From a bacterium (GTDB lineage Bacteria > Chloroflexota > Dormibacteria > Aeolococcales > Bog-877): a DNA stretch of 32,867 nt. Made by a program: the position numbers and the translations under genes. Location of the stretch: NCBI GenBank assembly GCA_021827985.1, contig JAKATL010000033.1:1-32867 (forward strand), in the 5' to 3' direction. Below, piece by piece: positions 8,846-18,874 of this stretch. The notes under the pieces are model-generated. The model was not told the DNA's origin. It searched no databases and was given only the letters and a program-made list of their open reading frames with translations. The number at the start of each line of letters is the position of its first letter. The first letter of the stretch is position 1.

Positions 8846-10732
8846 GTGGGTCCTTCGGTGGCGGCGGTTCTCGGCCTGGTGGCGATGGCGCTGATCAGCA
8901 TCCTGGCCGGCCTCTTCGCCCGCCGCTACAGCCGCACCACCTCGGACTTCATGGTGGCGGCCCGGGCCGTGCCCCCAAGGGTGAACGCCGCCGCCGTCAG
9001 CGGCGAGTACCTCAGCGCCGCCTCCTTCCTCGGGGTGGCCGGCCTGGTGATGCAGTTCGGGTACGACGTCCTCTGGTATCCAGTGGGCTACGCGGCGGGG
9101 TACCTCCTGCTCCTGCTCTTCGTGGCCGGGCCCCTGCGCCGCTTCGGGGCCTACACCATCCCTGACTTCGCCGAGGGACGTTTCGACAGCCCGCGGTTCC
9201 GCCGGTTGGCGGTGATCCTGGTCCTGGTGATCGGCTTCTTCTACGCCCTTCCCCAGATGAAGGCGGCGGGCCTCACCGTGGAGACCGCTTCCGGCCTGCC
9301 CTACTGGGTGGGCGTTGCGGTGGTGGCGGTGGTGGTGGTGACCGCCGTCACCGGGGGCGGGATGCGCGGCATCACGCTGGTCCAGAGCCTCCAGTTCGCG
9401 GCCAAGATCTTCGCCATCTCCCTCCCCGCCTTCCTCCTCCTCCTCCACTTCGGTGGGCCGGGCACCCCGTTCGCCACGGCCCGCGGCCAGCTGGTCCGGC
9501 TGCCGGCCAGGACCACCTACCGGGTGACAGGGGGGGAGCTCTGGCAGCTACCCCGGGCCACCTCCCTGGACGTGGAGGGCGAGGCGCTGGTGCTCTGGAG
9601 CCGGGAGGACCCGGTCAGGGCCCCCGGGGCGGTCACCGCCGAGGTCGGGGACACCCCCGCACCCGCCTCACCGGTCAGGGGATCGAAGCACCTTCTGCTG
9701 TTCGGAAACCAGCGGATTCCGGCCGGAACCCTGGTCTGGGGGGGCAAGGCCACGGTGCTGGTCCCGAAAGGGCAGCCGGCACCCTTCGGGAGCACCACCC
9801 CGGCCGCCAACACCGCCAGCTGGTCGGCCCCCTTCGGTCCCCTGGCGGGGGGGAGCGGTCATCCGCTGCTCTTCACCTACTCTCTGATCCTGGCCATCGT
9901 CCTGGGGACCATCGGCCTCCCCCACATCCTGGTGCGCTTCTACACCAACCCCGACGCCCGGGCGGCGCGGCGCACCGCGCTGATGGTCCTGGTTCTGCTG
10001 GGCGCCTTCTACATCTGGCCCCCCGTGTTCGGCGCCCTGGGACGGGCGCTGGACCCCTCCCTGTACGGCAACAACCTCACCGATGCGGTGGTCCTGGTCC
10101 TGCCCTCGCTGCTGGGGGGATGGCTCGGTCAGCTGCTGCTCGCGGTGGTGGCGGCCGGTGCCTTCGCGGCCTTCACCTCCACCCTGAGCGGGCTGCTGGT
10201 CTCCCTCGCCGGTGCCCTGGGCCACGACGTGTACGGGAGGTGGCTGCGTCCCGCCGCCAGTGCCCACCGACGCCGGATCGCCTTTCAGGTGGCAGCGGTG
10301 GGGGCTGGGGCCCTGGCCGCGGCGCTGGGGCTGATGGTCGGCCAGTTCGACATCAGCGTGCTGGTCGGCTGGGCCTTCGCGATCGCCGCGAGCTCCTTCT
10401 TCCCGCTCCTGGTGCTGGGCATCTGGTGGCCCCGGCTGACCACCAGGGCCGCCGCCCTGGGGGTGGCGCTGGGAGGCGGCACCGCCACCCTAGCCATCGT
10501 GACCACGATGGTGGCCACCCTCAGCCCGCAGGTGGAGGACTTCCTGGCCCGAGCCTCGGGGCTGGCCGTGATCCTGGCCCAGCCGGCGATCGTCACCGTG
10601 CCGCTGGCCTTCGCCGCCATGGTCCTGGGCTCCCTGCTGCGCCCCGGGCCGCCACCGGGGGTGGCCGCCAAGCTGGTCCAGCTCCACGCCCCGGAGCTCC
10701 TGGGGCTCCGCTCCGACTACATCCCGGATTGA
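8846..10732 (+). CDS. actP: Sodium:solute symporter, acetate permease (ActP-like)
   Basis: 628 aa, SSS family. GTG 8846 lies 9 nt after the DUF485 stop. Early family features are DFMVAARAVPP and AAVSGEYLSAASFLG (Na+-site region, TM1-2), then about 13 spans. Compared with E. coli ActP (549 aa) it carries a large hydrophilic insertion at residues about 205-340, rich in Gly, Pro and Thr with beta-like repeats, between the span ending LPAFLLLLHFGG and the span LLFTYSLILAIVLG. The substrate is inferred to be acetate or a related short monocarboxylate from family, DUF485 partner and nearby acs/satP. The gene ends 1 nt before a convergent dehydrogenase gene. Confidence 0.9.
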   Translation: MGPSVAAVLGLVAMALISILAGLFARRYSRTTSDFMVAARAVPPRVNAAAVSGEYLSAASFLGVAGLVMQFGYDVLWYPVGYAAGYLLLLLFVAGPLRRFGAYTIPDFAEGRFDSPRFRRLAVILVLVIGFFYALPQMKAAGLTVETASGLPYWVGVAVVAVVVVTAVTGGGMRGITLVQSLQFAAKIFAISLPAFLLLLHFGGPGTPFATARGQLVRLPARTTYRVTGGELWQLPRATSLDVEGEALVLWSREDPVRAPGAVTAEVGDTPAPASPVRGSKHLLLFGNQRIPAGTLVWGGKATVLVPKGQPAPFGSTTPAANTASWSAPFGPLAGGSGHPLLFTYSLILAIVLGTIGLPHILVRFYTNPDARAARRTALMVLVLLGAFYIWPPVFGALGRALDPSLYGNNLTDAVVLVLPSLLGGWLGQLLLAVVAAGAFAAFTSTLSGLLVSLAGALGHDVYGRWLRPAASAHRRRIAFQVAAVGAGALAAALGLMVGQFDISVLVGWAFAIAASSFFPLLVLGIWWPRLTTRAAALGVALGGGTATLAIVTTMVATLSPQVEDFLARASGLAVILAQPAIVTVPLAFAAMVLGSLLRPGPPPGVAAKLVQLHAPELLGLRSDYIPD

Positions 10733-10733
10733 C

Positions 10734-11708
10734 TCAATAGCCCTGGGCCAGGTCGGCGACATTCTCCAAGGGCAGCCCCCCGCGAAAGCGGCTCAGCTGG
10801 TCCAGGAAGAGCTCGGTGCTGCGCCGGGCGAAGTGGGGAGAGCTCCAGCTCACGTGGGGGCTGAGGTGGACGCCGGGGGCGGTCCAAAGGGGGGACGAGT
10901 CCGGCAGCGGCTCCTCCTCGAAGGCGTCCAGGTAGGCGGCGGCCAGGGGCCCCTGGGTGAGCGCCCGGAGCAGCGCCGGCTCGTCCACGAGTCCGCCCCG
11001 GGCTATGTTGACCAGAGCGGACCCCTCGGCCATCAGCCGCAGCTCTGAGTCCCCGATCATCCTCCGGCTGCTGCCGGTCAGCGGGGCCGCCAGCACCAGC
11101 GCGTCCGCCCCGCGGCAGGCCTCCCGGAGCCCCTCCCGGCCCACGACCGGCAGCCGGTGGGGCCCACCCCCCAGCTCGGGGCGGCGGCGCACGGCGACCA
11201 CCCGCGCCCCCAGGGCCAGGGCTCGGCGAGCCACCTCGTTGCCGATCGCGCCCAGGCCGACCAGCACCAGCCGCAGGTCCCCCAGCTCCCTCAGCGGGAG
11301 CTGCTCGAAGCGGCGCTGCCGCTGCAGCTCATCCAGTTCGGCCAGCCGCTTGCAGTGGTGCAGGAGACAGGCCAGGACGAACTCGGCGATGGGGACCGCC
11401 ACCACCCCGGCGGAGGTCGTGAGGGTGACCCCGGGGTAGCCCTCCAGCAGGGGGCGCAGGTGGTCGATCCCCGCGCTCACCGTGTGCACCCAGCGCACCT
11501 CGGGGTGGGCCCTGAGTCCCGCCTCCAGGGGGTCTTCCACCCCTCCCTGGAATCGCCCCCCGAAGAGCCGCCAGATGCAGTCGAAGCGTCCCTCACCAAC
11601 CCCGGCCCCGGGCCCGACCAGCTCCACGTCCTTGTCCAGCCGGGCCAGCACCCCCGGATCCGGGACGGGGCTGCGCCCCACCACAAGACATCTCAGCTGG
11701 GGACTCAC
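10734..11708 (-). CDS. D-2-hydroxyacid dehydrogenase family protein
   Basis: 324 aa cytosolic NAD(P)-dependent oxidoreductase that interconverts 2-keto and D-2-hydroxy acids. The Rossmann motif is GLGAIGNEVARRAL. The catalytic set is visible: Arg in VNIARGGLVDE, Glu in DAFEEEPLP, and His in LSPHVSW. An N-terminal substrate domain (about 1-100) includes VHTVSAGIDHL. It belongs to the GhrA/SerA-like superfamily, but the exact substrate (glyoxylate, hydroxypyruvate or other) is not evident. The start is divergent from the sulfurtransferase gene; the stop is adjacent to the convergent actP stop, with no room for a separate terminator. Confidence 0.9.
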   Translation of the reverse strand: MSPQLRCLVVGRSPVPDPGVLARLDKDVELVGPGAGVGEGRFDCIWRLFGGRFQGGVEDPLEAGLRAHPEVRWVHTVSAGIDHLRPLLEGYPGVTLTTSAGVVAVPIAEFVLACLLHHCKRLAELDELQRQRRFEQLPLRELGDLRLVLVGLGAIGNEVARRALALGARVVAVRRRPELGGGPHRLPVVGREGLREACRGADALVLAAPLTGSSRRMIGDSELRLMAEGSALVNIARGGLVDEPALLRALTQGPLAAAYLDAFEEEPLPDSSPLWTAPGVHLSPHVSWSSPHFARRSTELFLDQLSRFRGGLPLENVADLAQGY

Positions 11709-11794
11709 GCCCGGTTCCCCCCGACGGGCAGCCCGGGGGCCGTGGACGGCGGCGCCCCCCTCCAGCTGAATCCTTCCGTACGGCCCACTTCCGG

Positions 11795-11800
11795 CATTAT
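11795..11800 (+). promoter_or_regulatory. Putative -10 box, leaderless sulfurtransferase transcript
   Basis: CATTAT ends exactly 6 nt before ATG 11807, the same geometry as TATAAT before 15491 and TATACT before 31546. No ribosome binding site precedes this ATG, consistent with a leaderless mRNA. Confidence 0.4.
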
Positions 11801-11806
11801 GTCGCC

Positions 11807-12643
11807 ATGCCCGATTGGCCCCAGCCCCTGGTGCAGCCGGACCAGCTGGTCGGGCAGTTGGGCGCGCCGGATCTGGTGGTGCTGGACGTGCGCTGGTCGC
11901 TGGAGCAGGGTGCCGAACGCGAGGCCTATCTCGCCGGCCACATCCCCGGGGCGGAGTTCTTGGACCTGGACCTGGAGCTGGCCGGACCCGCGGGGGCGGG
12001 TGGCCGCCACCCGCTCCCCAAGGTGGAGGACTTCGCCGCCAGCATGCGCCGTCACGGGGTCAGCTTCTCGAGCCAGGTCGTGGTGTACGACGAGGTCACC
12101 GGGGCGGCGGCCCGGGCCTGGTGGATGCTCCGGGCCGCCGGCCACCGCCGCGTGGCGGTCCTGGACGGCGGCCTCCAGGCCTATCTGGAGGCCGGGGGGC
12201 AGCTCACCCGCGCGAAGCCGAGTACCCGATCCGGCGACTTCCAGGCCAAGGGGTTCGAGCGCTGGGTGGGGGCCGATGGCCTCGAGACCTGCCGGGACCA
12301 GGGCAGCGTTGTGGTGGACGCGCGGGCGAGGGCGCGCTACCTGGGGCAGCCGAATCCGCTGGATCCCCGCCCCGGGCATCTCCCGGGGGCGGTCAGCCTC
12401 CCCTGGACCGACCTCTTCGACCGGGGTCGGCTCCGCCCTGCGGCCGAGCTCCGGCACCTGCTCGGGGAATCCGGGGCGGGTGACCGTCCGGTGGTGGTCT
12501 ACTGCGGGTCGGGGGTCACCTCCTGCGCGGTGCTCCTCGCCCTGGAGGTGGCTGGAGGCGGGTCGGGACGGCTCTACCCCGGCTCCTGGAGCGAGTGGGC
12601 GGCGGACCCCAGCCGGCCGGTGCAGAACCCGGGTGGCGGCTGA
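11807..12643 (+). CDS. sseA: 3-mercaptopyruvate/thiosulfate sulfurtransferase
   Basis: 278 aa with two tandem rhodanese domains. The N-terminal inactive one covers about 9-140 (VVLDVRWSLEQG, GHIPGAEFLDLD). The C-terminal catalytic one covers about 155-270 (DARARARYLGQPNPLDPRPGHLPGA) with active-site Cys233 in the loop CGSGVTSC. CG-S-G-V-T loops are typical of mercaptopyruvate-type enzymes, while thiosulfate-type enzymes usually carry CRKGVT. It would transfer sulfane sulfur from mercaptopyruvate or thiosulfate to acceptors such as cyanide or thioredoxin. Start ATG 11807 is chosen because homologous sequence begins there. The symbol is by similarity only. Confidence 0.9.
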   Translation: MPDWPQPLVQPDQLVGQLGAPDLVVLDVRWSLEQGAEREAYLAGHIPGAEFLDLDLELAGPAGAGGRHPLPKVEDFAASMRRHGVSFSSQVVVYDEVTGAAARAWWMLRAAGHRRVAVLDGGLQAYLEAGGQLTRAKPSTRSGDFQAKGFERWVGADGLETCRDQGSVVVDARARARYLGQPNPLDPRPGHLPGAVSLPWTDLFDRGRLRPAAELRHLLGESGAGDRPVVVYCGSGVTSCAVLLALEVAGGGSGRLYPGSWSEWAADPSRPVQNPGGG

Positions 12644-12649
12644 GCTGCC

Positions 12650-13396
12650 CTATTCCCGCCGGACCACCTTGTGGCTGGCGGCCTGCTGCACCGGGCGCAT
12701 CACAATCTGGTCCAGGTCCACGTGCGGGGGGCGGGTGGCGGCGAAGGCCACCACGTCCGCGACGTCGGCCGCCGTGAGTGCCTCGACCCCCCGATACACC
12801 TGAGCGGCACGCCCGGCGTCCCCCCGGAAGCGGTTCAGAGAGAAGTCCGTCTCCACCATCCCCGGGCAGACCTCGGTGACCCGGATGGGCCGCCCCGCCA
12901 GCTCCAGGCGGAGGGTCCGGGAGATGGCGTGGACGGCGTGCTTGGCCGCGGTGTAGCCGGCGCCGCCCTCGTACACCTCGAAGGCGGCGGTGGAGGAGAT
13001 GTTCACCACGATGCCTCTGCCGGAGCGCTCCAGGGCGGGGATCAGCTGCCGGGTCATCGCCACCAGGCCGAGGACGTTGACCTCCCACATCCAGCGCCAG
13101 TCGTCGAGCGGCGCTGCCTCGACCGGGTCCAGCCCCCGGGCGCCGCCGGCGTTGTTGACCAGAACCGCCAGCTCCTCCACCCCCGCGCCGAATTGCGCGA
13201 CGCTCGCCTGGTCGGCCACGTCCAGGTGGCGCCAACTGGCGCCCAGCTCGACGGCCAGCGGCTCCAGGAGTCCATCGCGGCGCGCTCCCAGGAGCAGGTC
13301 GAACCCCTCTTTGTGGAGCCGGCGCGCCACCGCCTCGCCGATGCCCGAGCTGGCCCCGGTGACCACCGCCAGTGGGCGCCCATGCTTCCCCATCAC
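12650..13396 (-). CDS. Short-chain dehydrogenase/reductase (SDR)
   Basis: About 248 aa, classical SDR. The cofactor motif is TGASSGIG (residues 13-20), the structural motif is NNAG (about 81-84), and the catalytic set is Ser134/Ser135 with Y148-x3-K152. ARR after the second beta strand suggests NADP preference. The sequence resembles the YdfG / 3-hydroxy acid dehydrogenase branch (EVCPGMVETDFSLNRF). Substrate unknown. The start could be the second Met. It is convergent with the sulfurtransferase gene (6 nt apart) and lies 6 nt downstream of the DUF255 gene on the same strand, so the two may be co-transcribed. Confidence 0.9.
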   Translation of the reverse strand: MMGKHGRPLAVVTGASSGIGEAVARRLHKEGFDLLLGARRDGLLEPLAVELGASWRHLDVADQASVAQFGAGVEELAVLVNNAGGARGLDPVEAAPLDDWRWMWEVNVLGLVAMTRQLIPALERSGRGIVVNISSTAAFEVYEGGAGYTAAKHAVHAISRTLRLELAGRPIRVTEVCPGMVETDFSLNRFRGDAGRAAQVYRGVEALTAADVADVVAFAATRPPHVDLDQIVMRPVQQAASHKVVRRE

Positions 13397-13402
13397 CTTC
13401 CG

Positions 13403-15454
<2,052 letters not shown>

Positions 15455-15458
15455 CTGA

Positions 15459-15484
15459 TTGCCACAATATCTGTCGTGTATAAT
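15459..15484. promoter_or_regulatory. Operator site A with TATAAT promoter, divergent
   Basis: An AT-rich island in GC-rich DNA. CAC (15463-15465), ten bases, GTG (15476-15478) form a dyad of the same spacing as sites at 22835-22850 and 31509-31524. Flanks are ATTGC on the left and TATAA on the right. TATAAT at 15479-15484 ends 6 nt before ATG 15491, giving a leaderless regulator mRNA. On the minus strand TATTGT (15469-15464) could serve the DUF255 gene. The dyad touches both promoters, as expected for an autoregulating repressor. Confidence 0.55.
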
Positions 15485-15490
15485 GTTGGC

Positions 15491-16174
15491 ATGAGTACGA
15501 CTGAGACCTCCCTACGGGCCCACCGGGCTCTCTCGGACTGGACCCGAGTCGCCCTGCTCGAGGAACTCCGCCAGGCCCCGGCTCCGCTCGACGCCCAGGA
15601 GCTGGCAGAGCGAGCGGGGATACATGTGAACACGGTGCGGTTCCATCTGGAGGTATTGGCGCGCGCGGGCCTGGTCGCCTCGGAGATAGAGCGTCGGTTG
15701 CGTAGGGGCCGGCCCAGGCGGATCTGGCACGCAGTGGTGCAAGCAGGACCGGAGGCCGGATACCGCATGCTGGCCGAGGTGCTGTCCGGCTATCTCTCGA
15801 CCTCCTCTCCCAGCGCTGAGAGGACGGGCCTGGAGATCGGGACCCGGTGGGGCGCCGAGCTCGCGCATGCGGACTCCCCCGAGAGCGGGGGGGGCCTGCC
15901 GCAGGTCCTGGGGATGCTGGCCGACCTGGGGTTCAGCCCGGAGCTCGAAGAGGTGGAGGGGCGGTCGCGTATCAACCTTCACCGCTGCCCGTTCCTGGAA
16001 GTGGCCGCCGGGAACCGCCAGCTCATATGCTCCGCGCACCTGGGCCTGCTGCGCGGGGCGCTGGCCGAGGTCGGGGCCGCTGTCACCGTCTCCGAGCTGC
16101 ACCCGCTGGTGGAGCCGAACCTGTGCGTCGCCCATCTCGCCAGCACTGATCCGGCTACCAGCGCGGCCGGGTGA
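15491..16174 (+). CDS. Winged-helix regulator with C-terminal Cys/His cluster (SufR-like)
   Basis: 227 aa from ATG 15491, placed directly at the predicted transcription start. Residues about 12-75 are an ArsR/MarR-type winged helix ([20 protein letters not shown] as the recognition region, then basic [10 protein letters not shown]). The C-terminal part holds [24 protein letters not shown] and PNLCVAHL, giving Cys166, Cys180, His183 and Cys212, a plausible iron-sulfur or haem ligand set. Cys-containing regulators of this build include SufR, which represses the suf iron-sulfur operon. The next gene is a DUF59 assembly factor, overlapping by GTGA. I infer that it senses Fe-S cluster state or NO/O2 and controls this operon. 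Confidence 0.8.
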   Translation: MSTTETSLRAHRALSDWTRVALLEELRQAPAPLDAQELAERAGIHVNTVRFHLEVLARAGLVASEIERRLRRGRPRRIWHAVVQAGPEAGYRMLAEVLSGYLSTSSPSAERTGLEIGTRWGAELAHADSPESGGGLPQVLGMLADLGFSPELEEVEGRSRINLHRCPFLEVAAGNRQLICSAHLGLLRGALAEVGAAVTVSELHPLVEPNLCVAHLASTDPATSAAG

Positions 16175-16506
16175 TGGCACAACCGCTCGCGGACACCCTG
16201 GGCGACGCGGCACTCGAGCAGGAAGCCTGGCAGCGGCTCCAGGAGGTCTACGATCCCGAGCTGGGCATCGACCTCGTGAACCTGGGGCTGGTGTATGAAC
16301 TCCAGGTCCACAAGGGTGCTCTTGTGGTGGCGATGACCCTGACCACCCCGGGCTGCCCGATGGGGGGCAGCATCCCCGATCAGGTCCGGTTCCGCTTGGG
16401 AATGATCCCAGGAGTTCGCGAGGTGGAGGTGGAGCTGGTGTGGCAGCCACCTTGGGAGCCGGAGATGATGAGTCCGGCCGCCAAGCAGGCCCTGGGCTGG
16501 AGCTGA
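16171..16506 (+). CDS. DUF59 metal-sulfur cluster assembly factor (SufT/PaaD-like)
   Basis: 111 aa (110 if ATG 16174 is used). It begins in a 4-nt GTGA overlap with the regulator, so the two are coupled. The MIP18/DUF59 core is clear: VYDPELGIDLVNLGLVYEL, then MTLTTPGCPMGGSI with the conserved Cys at residue 62. Proteins of this family help insert Fe-S clusters into target proteins (SufT, human CIAO2/MIP18) or support PaaD-type assembly. A tail WQPPWEPEMMSPAAKQALG is also typical. Here it probably serves Fe-S maturation or repair for the Rieske and ferredoxin proteins of the same operon or for cytosolic targets such as aconitase. Confidence 0.9.
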   Translation: MMAQPLADTLGDAALEQEAWQRLQEVYDPELGIDLVNLGLVYELQVHKGALVVAMTLTTPGCPMGGSIPDQVRFRLGMIPGVREVEVELVWQPPWEPEMMSPAAKQALGWS

Positions 16507-16512
16507 GGCCTG

Positions 16513-16749
16513 GTGGCACATCTGGATGTGCGCGATCTGATGGCCAGGGGAGAAGAGCCCTTCGCGGCAATCATGGCAGCGGTTTCCGCCCTCTCCCCTG
16601 GAGAACCCCTCGAGCTCGTGGCACCACTCGACCCCGTTCCTCTGTACTCGGTGATGGAGGCACGGGGATACGGCCATGAGACGGAGGACCTCGGCGAGGG
16701 AGACTTCCTGGTGGTCTTCAGCCCCCTGGAGGCGCGGCCCCATGGGTGA
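16513..16749 (+). CDS. DUF2249 domain protein
   Basis: 78 aa from GTG 16513, 6 nt after the DUF59 stop. The sequence begins HLDVRDLMARGEEPFAAIM and contains LELVAPLDPVPLYSVMEARG, the two conserved blocks of DUF2249, a small alpha/beta domain related to SirA/TusA-like folds. The active-site Cys of true TusA is absent. DUF2249 genes are often neighbours of hemerythrin, NnrS and nitrogen-oxide genes; the molecular function is unknown. A second copy of the domain is fused to OsmC two genes downstream. Confidence 0.85.
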   Translation: MAHLDVRDLMARGEEPFAAIMAAVSALSPGEPLELVAPLDPVPLYSVMEARGYGHETEDLGEGDFLVVFSPLEARPHG

Positions 16750-17644
16750 GGCAGCGACCGCCGAAGTCGAGGTGATCCGTTCTGAGGAGGTCCGCTCCCA
16801 CGGGGGCCCAGTCGCTCGAACCCTGAGCGATGCTCCCTCGCACCGGGTGCTCCTGCTGGAGCTGACGCCCGGGCGGGAGCTGCCACCTCACCGCCCACCC
16901 AGCAGACTGATCCTCTGCGTCCTTCAGGGAACGGCCGAACTGCTCACCGGTGACACGACTCGGTGGCTCCTGGCAGGGGAGGTGGCCACCGTACCGGCCG
17001 GTATCGCCCGGGGAGTGCGCTGCCCTGCCGGGCGGCTCGTAGCGCTGGCCATCGTGGCCCCTCCACCCAGCGCGGACGACCACCTGGGAGACGAGTCGGT
17101 GGCCTGGCCGGTGCCGTCCCCGGGCCCGGACCCCGCAGCCGTCATCCGCTCCGAGCACCGGGAGCTGATCAGCGGGGTGGCCCACCTGGGCCTTCTCGCC
17201 CAGCGACTTTCGGGAGGTGGCGTCGATCAGCTTGAGGGAGAGATCCGGACCGCGATCGAGTTCCTGGAGCATGAACTCCTCCCCCACGCGCGAGCCGAGG
17301 AGCGCCTCATCTACCCAAAGGTGGAACGAGTGCTCAGAGCCGAAGGCCAGGCGACCGCGGCCATGGAATACGATCACCGCCGCATCGAGGGGCTGGCTGC
17401 GGATCTGGGGAGAGCGGCGGCCGCGGAGCACTCGGATGAGGCGCGCGGGCTGCTCCAGCAGCTGGCGACCACAGTTCAGCTGCACTTCGACAAGGAGGAG
17501 GAGCTGTACCTTCCCCTGCTCTCCCGGCTCGGTCCGGAGGAGCGGCAGGCAATGGTGCGGAGCCTCAGGGGAGGCCATCCGGAGGAGCCCACGCCCCGGC
17601 AGGGGGCGGGGAAGGGCGACGGGGACAAGGGAGACACACGATGA
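16742..17644 (+). CDS. Cupin-hemerythrin fusion protein
   Basis: 300 aa from ATG 16742, overlapping the DUF2249 gene by 8 nt. Residues about 10-110 form an RmlC-like cupin (LLLELTPGRELPPHRPPSRL, VLQGTAELLTGD, AGEVATVPAGIARGVRC) that lacks the usual HxH metal motif. Residues about 130-270 are an HHE hemerythrin domain with candidate di-iron ligands His139, His177, His182, Glu187, His212, His248 and Glu252/253. Such domains bind O2 or NO or, as in YtfE/RIC, repair damaged Fe-S clusters. A charged Gly/Lys/Asp tail ends the protein. The combination with DUF59, DUF2249 and a Cys-cluster regulator points to Fe-S or NO stress. Confidence 0.88.
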   Translation: MGEAATAEVEVIRSEEVRSHGGPVARTLSDAPSHRVLLLELTPGRELPPHRPPSRLILCVLQGTAELLTGDTTRWLLAGEVATVPAGIARGVRCPAGRLVALAIVAPPPSADDHLGDESVAWPVPSPGPDPAAVIRSEHRELISGVAHLGLLAQRLSGGGVDQLEGEIRTAIEFLEHELLPHARAEERLIYPKVERVLRAEGQATAAMEYDHRRIEGLAADLGRAAAAEHSDEARGLLQQLATTVQLHFDKEEELYLPLLSRLGPEERQAMVRSLRGGHPEEPTPRQGAGKGDGDKGDTR

Positions 17645-18312
17645 GTGAGCTGACGTTCGAAGTGACCACAAGGTGGTCGGGAGTGGGCCGGGAGGCACTC
17701 GGCACGGTGGAGACCGGGGACCAGGTCCTGGCCTGGTCCGTCCCCGCCGGGATGGGCGGGCGGGGCGAGGGGAGCAGCCCGGAGGAGCTCCTGGCCAGCG
17801 CGGTCGCCACCTGTTACACCGGCACTTTAAGTTCGCTCCTGAACCGAGACGGCCTCCCCTGGGAGAGGGTCCAGGTGAGGATGCGCCAGCGGGTGGAGGG
17901 CCGGCCGCTGCGGATCGCCGAGCTCCTGGTGACCCCGGAGGTGCTGGGCGGAGATCCAGCCCGCCATGCCGCCTACCAGGCCGCGGCCAACCTGGCCCGG
18001 GAGCACTGCTTCATCGGCAAGCACCTGCGGCGCGAGGTGGAGTACCGGGTGGGCCAGGTGTCGGTCGAAGCTCCCGAAACAGCCCAAGAGGAGCTGGACG
18101 TCCGCTCCCTGGCCCCCGCCCAGCGGCACCAGCTGATCTTCTCCACCATCGACCGGCTGGAGGCCGGCAGCAATCTCACCCTGGTCAATGATCACGATCC
18201 TCTGCCGCTGCGCTACCAGCTCGAGGCCACCAGGGGAGAGGAGTTCAGCTGGGAATACCTGGAGCAGGGCCCGAAGACATGGAAGGTCCGGATCGGGCGC
18301 CGCTCGCAGTGA
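17641..18312 (+). CDS. OsmC-family protein fused to a DUF2249 domain
   Basis: 223 aa, starting in an ATGA overlap with the upstream gene. Residues 1-140 are OsmC/Ohr-like: GEGSSPEELLASAVATCYTG with Cys58 and AREHCFIGKHLRREVEY with Cys123, the two redox cysteines that reduce organic or fatty-acid hydroperoxides in this family. Residues about 152-223 form a complete DUF2249 domain (LDVRSLAPAQRHQLIFSTID, LVNDHDPLPLRYQLEA, WEYLEQGPKTWKVRIGRR). A short Pro/Glu linker joins them. The fusion suggests DUF2249 acts with a peroxidase or thiol chemistry. Cytosolic. Confidence 0.9.
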   Translation: MSELTFEVTTRWSGVGREALGTVETGDQVLAWSVPAGMGGRGEGSSPEELLASAVATCYTGTLSSLLNRDGLPWERVQVRMRQRVEGRPLRIAELLVTPEVLGGDPARHAAYQAAANLAREHCFIGKHLRREVEYRVGQVSVEAPETAQEELDVRSLAPAQRHQLIFSTIDRLEAGSNLTLVNDHDPLPLRYQLEATRGEEFSWEYLEQGPKTWKVRIGRRSQ

Positions 18313-18521
18313 CCGCCACCGGCGGGCTGGCCAGGATCCTGGACCAGGCCCTGCGGCAGCTCGGTGATGCGGGCCAGGTGGAGAGCGCCTGCCGGATGGC
18401 GGCATCCGCCTACGCCCTCCTGGAGAGGTGGGATCCAGGCGCCGCCGAGCGCTTCACCGGGACTCTCCATCACCTCACCTGCCGGCTCCCACCGGAGAGT
18501 GGGCGTGCCCGCGCCAGCTGA
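18309..18521 (+). CDS. Small hypothetical protein (70 aa)
   Basis: Starts at GTG 18309 in a GTGA overlap with the OsmC-DUF2249 stop and ends inside the start region of the Rieske gene. It looks helical: LARILDQALRQLGDAGQVES, then CRMAASAYALLERW, FTGTLHHLTCRL. It has two cysteines and one His-His pair in the second half. No family recognised. Its place between overlapping genes, in frame with coupled translation, supports that it is expressed; a role in the same pathway is inferred only. Confidence 0.6.
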   Translation: MTATGGLARILDQALRQLGDAGQVESACRMAASAYALLERWDPGAAERFTGTLHHLTCRLPPESGRARAS

Positions 18522-18834
18522 GGTGGCGACGGTCCGGGTCCCCGTGGCCGTCCTGCCGCGGCCAGGGCTCCTCCGCCTCGAGGTCGAGGAGAAGGCGCTC
18601 TGCCTGGCCCACACGGAGAGTGGTGGCTGGTACGCGGTCGACGACACCTGCACCCACGAGGACTGCTCGCTCAGTGCGGGGGCGCTGGAGGGGGAGGCCG
18701 TCGAATGCCCCTGCCACGGGTCCTGCTTCGACCTCGCCACCGGGGACGTGCTGAACCTGCCGGCGGTGCTTCCGCTGCAAACGTACCCGACCGTACGGGA
18801 CCACGACGACATCGTCATCGAGGTGGAGCGGTGA
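18505..18834 (+). CDS. Rieske [2Fe-2S] ferredoxin-type protein
   Basis: About 109 aa from GTG 18505, chosen for GGAGAG about 6 nt upstream; GTG 18499 and 18523 are alternatives. The cluster ligands are C49-x-H51 in DDTCTHEDCS and C68-x2-H71 in ECPCHGSCFD, with 16 residues between. The small size, lack of a membrane anchor and the sequence HEDCSLSAGALEG match soluble Rieske ferredoxins similar to NirD or the ferredoxins of dioxygenases. It would pass electrons one at a time in the cytosol, perhaps to the hemerythrin or OsmC protein or with the 7Fe ferredoxin that follows. Additional cysteines (C54, C70, C74) flank the cluster, somewhat more than usual. Confidence 0.9.
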   Translation: MPAPAEVATVRVPVAVLPRPGLLRLEVEEKALCLAHTESGGWYAVDDTCTHEDCSLSAGALEGEAVECPCHGSCFDLATGDVLNLPAVLPLQTYPTVRDHDDIVIEVER

Positions 18835-18874
18835 CTTGCATGGGGGCTGGAACCAGCCCCGAGGAGGAAGGGCG

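Noticed and set aside
8396..9448. A 350-codon open frame on the minus strand
   Set aside because: Antisense to the DUF485 and ActP-like genes; His/Gly/Glu-rich shadow translation.
11157..12803. A 548-codon open frame on the plus strand
   Set aside because: Overlaps the dehydrogenase on one strand and the sulfurtransferase in another frame; low-complexity Arg/Pro/Gly sequence without any motif.
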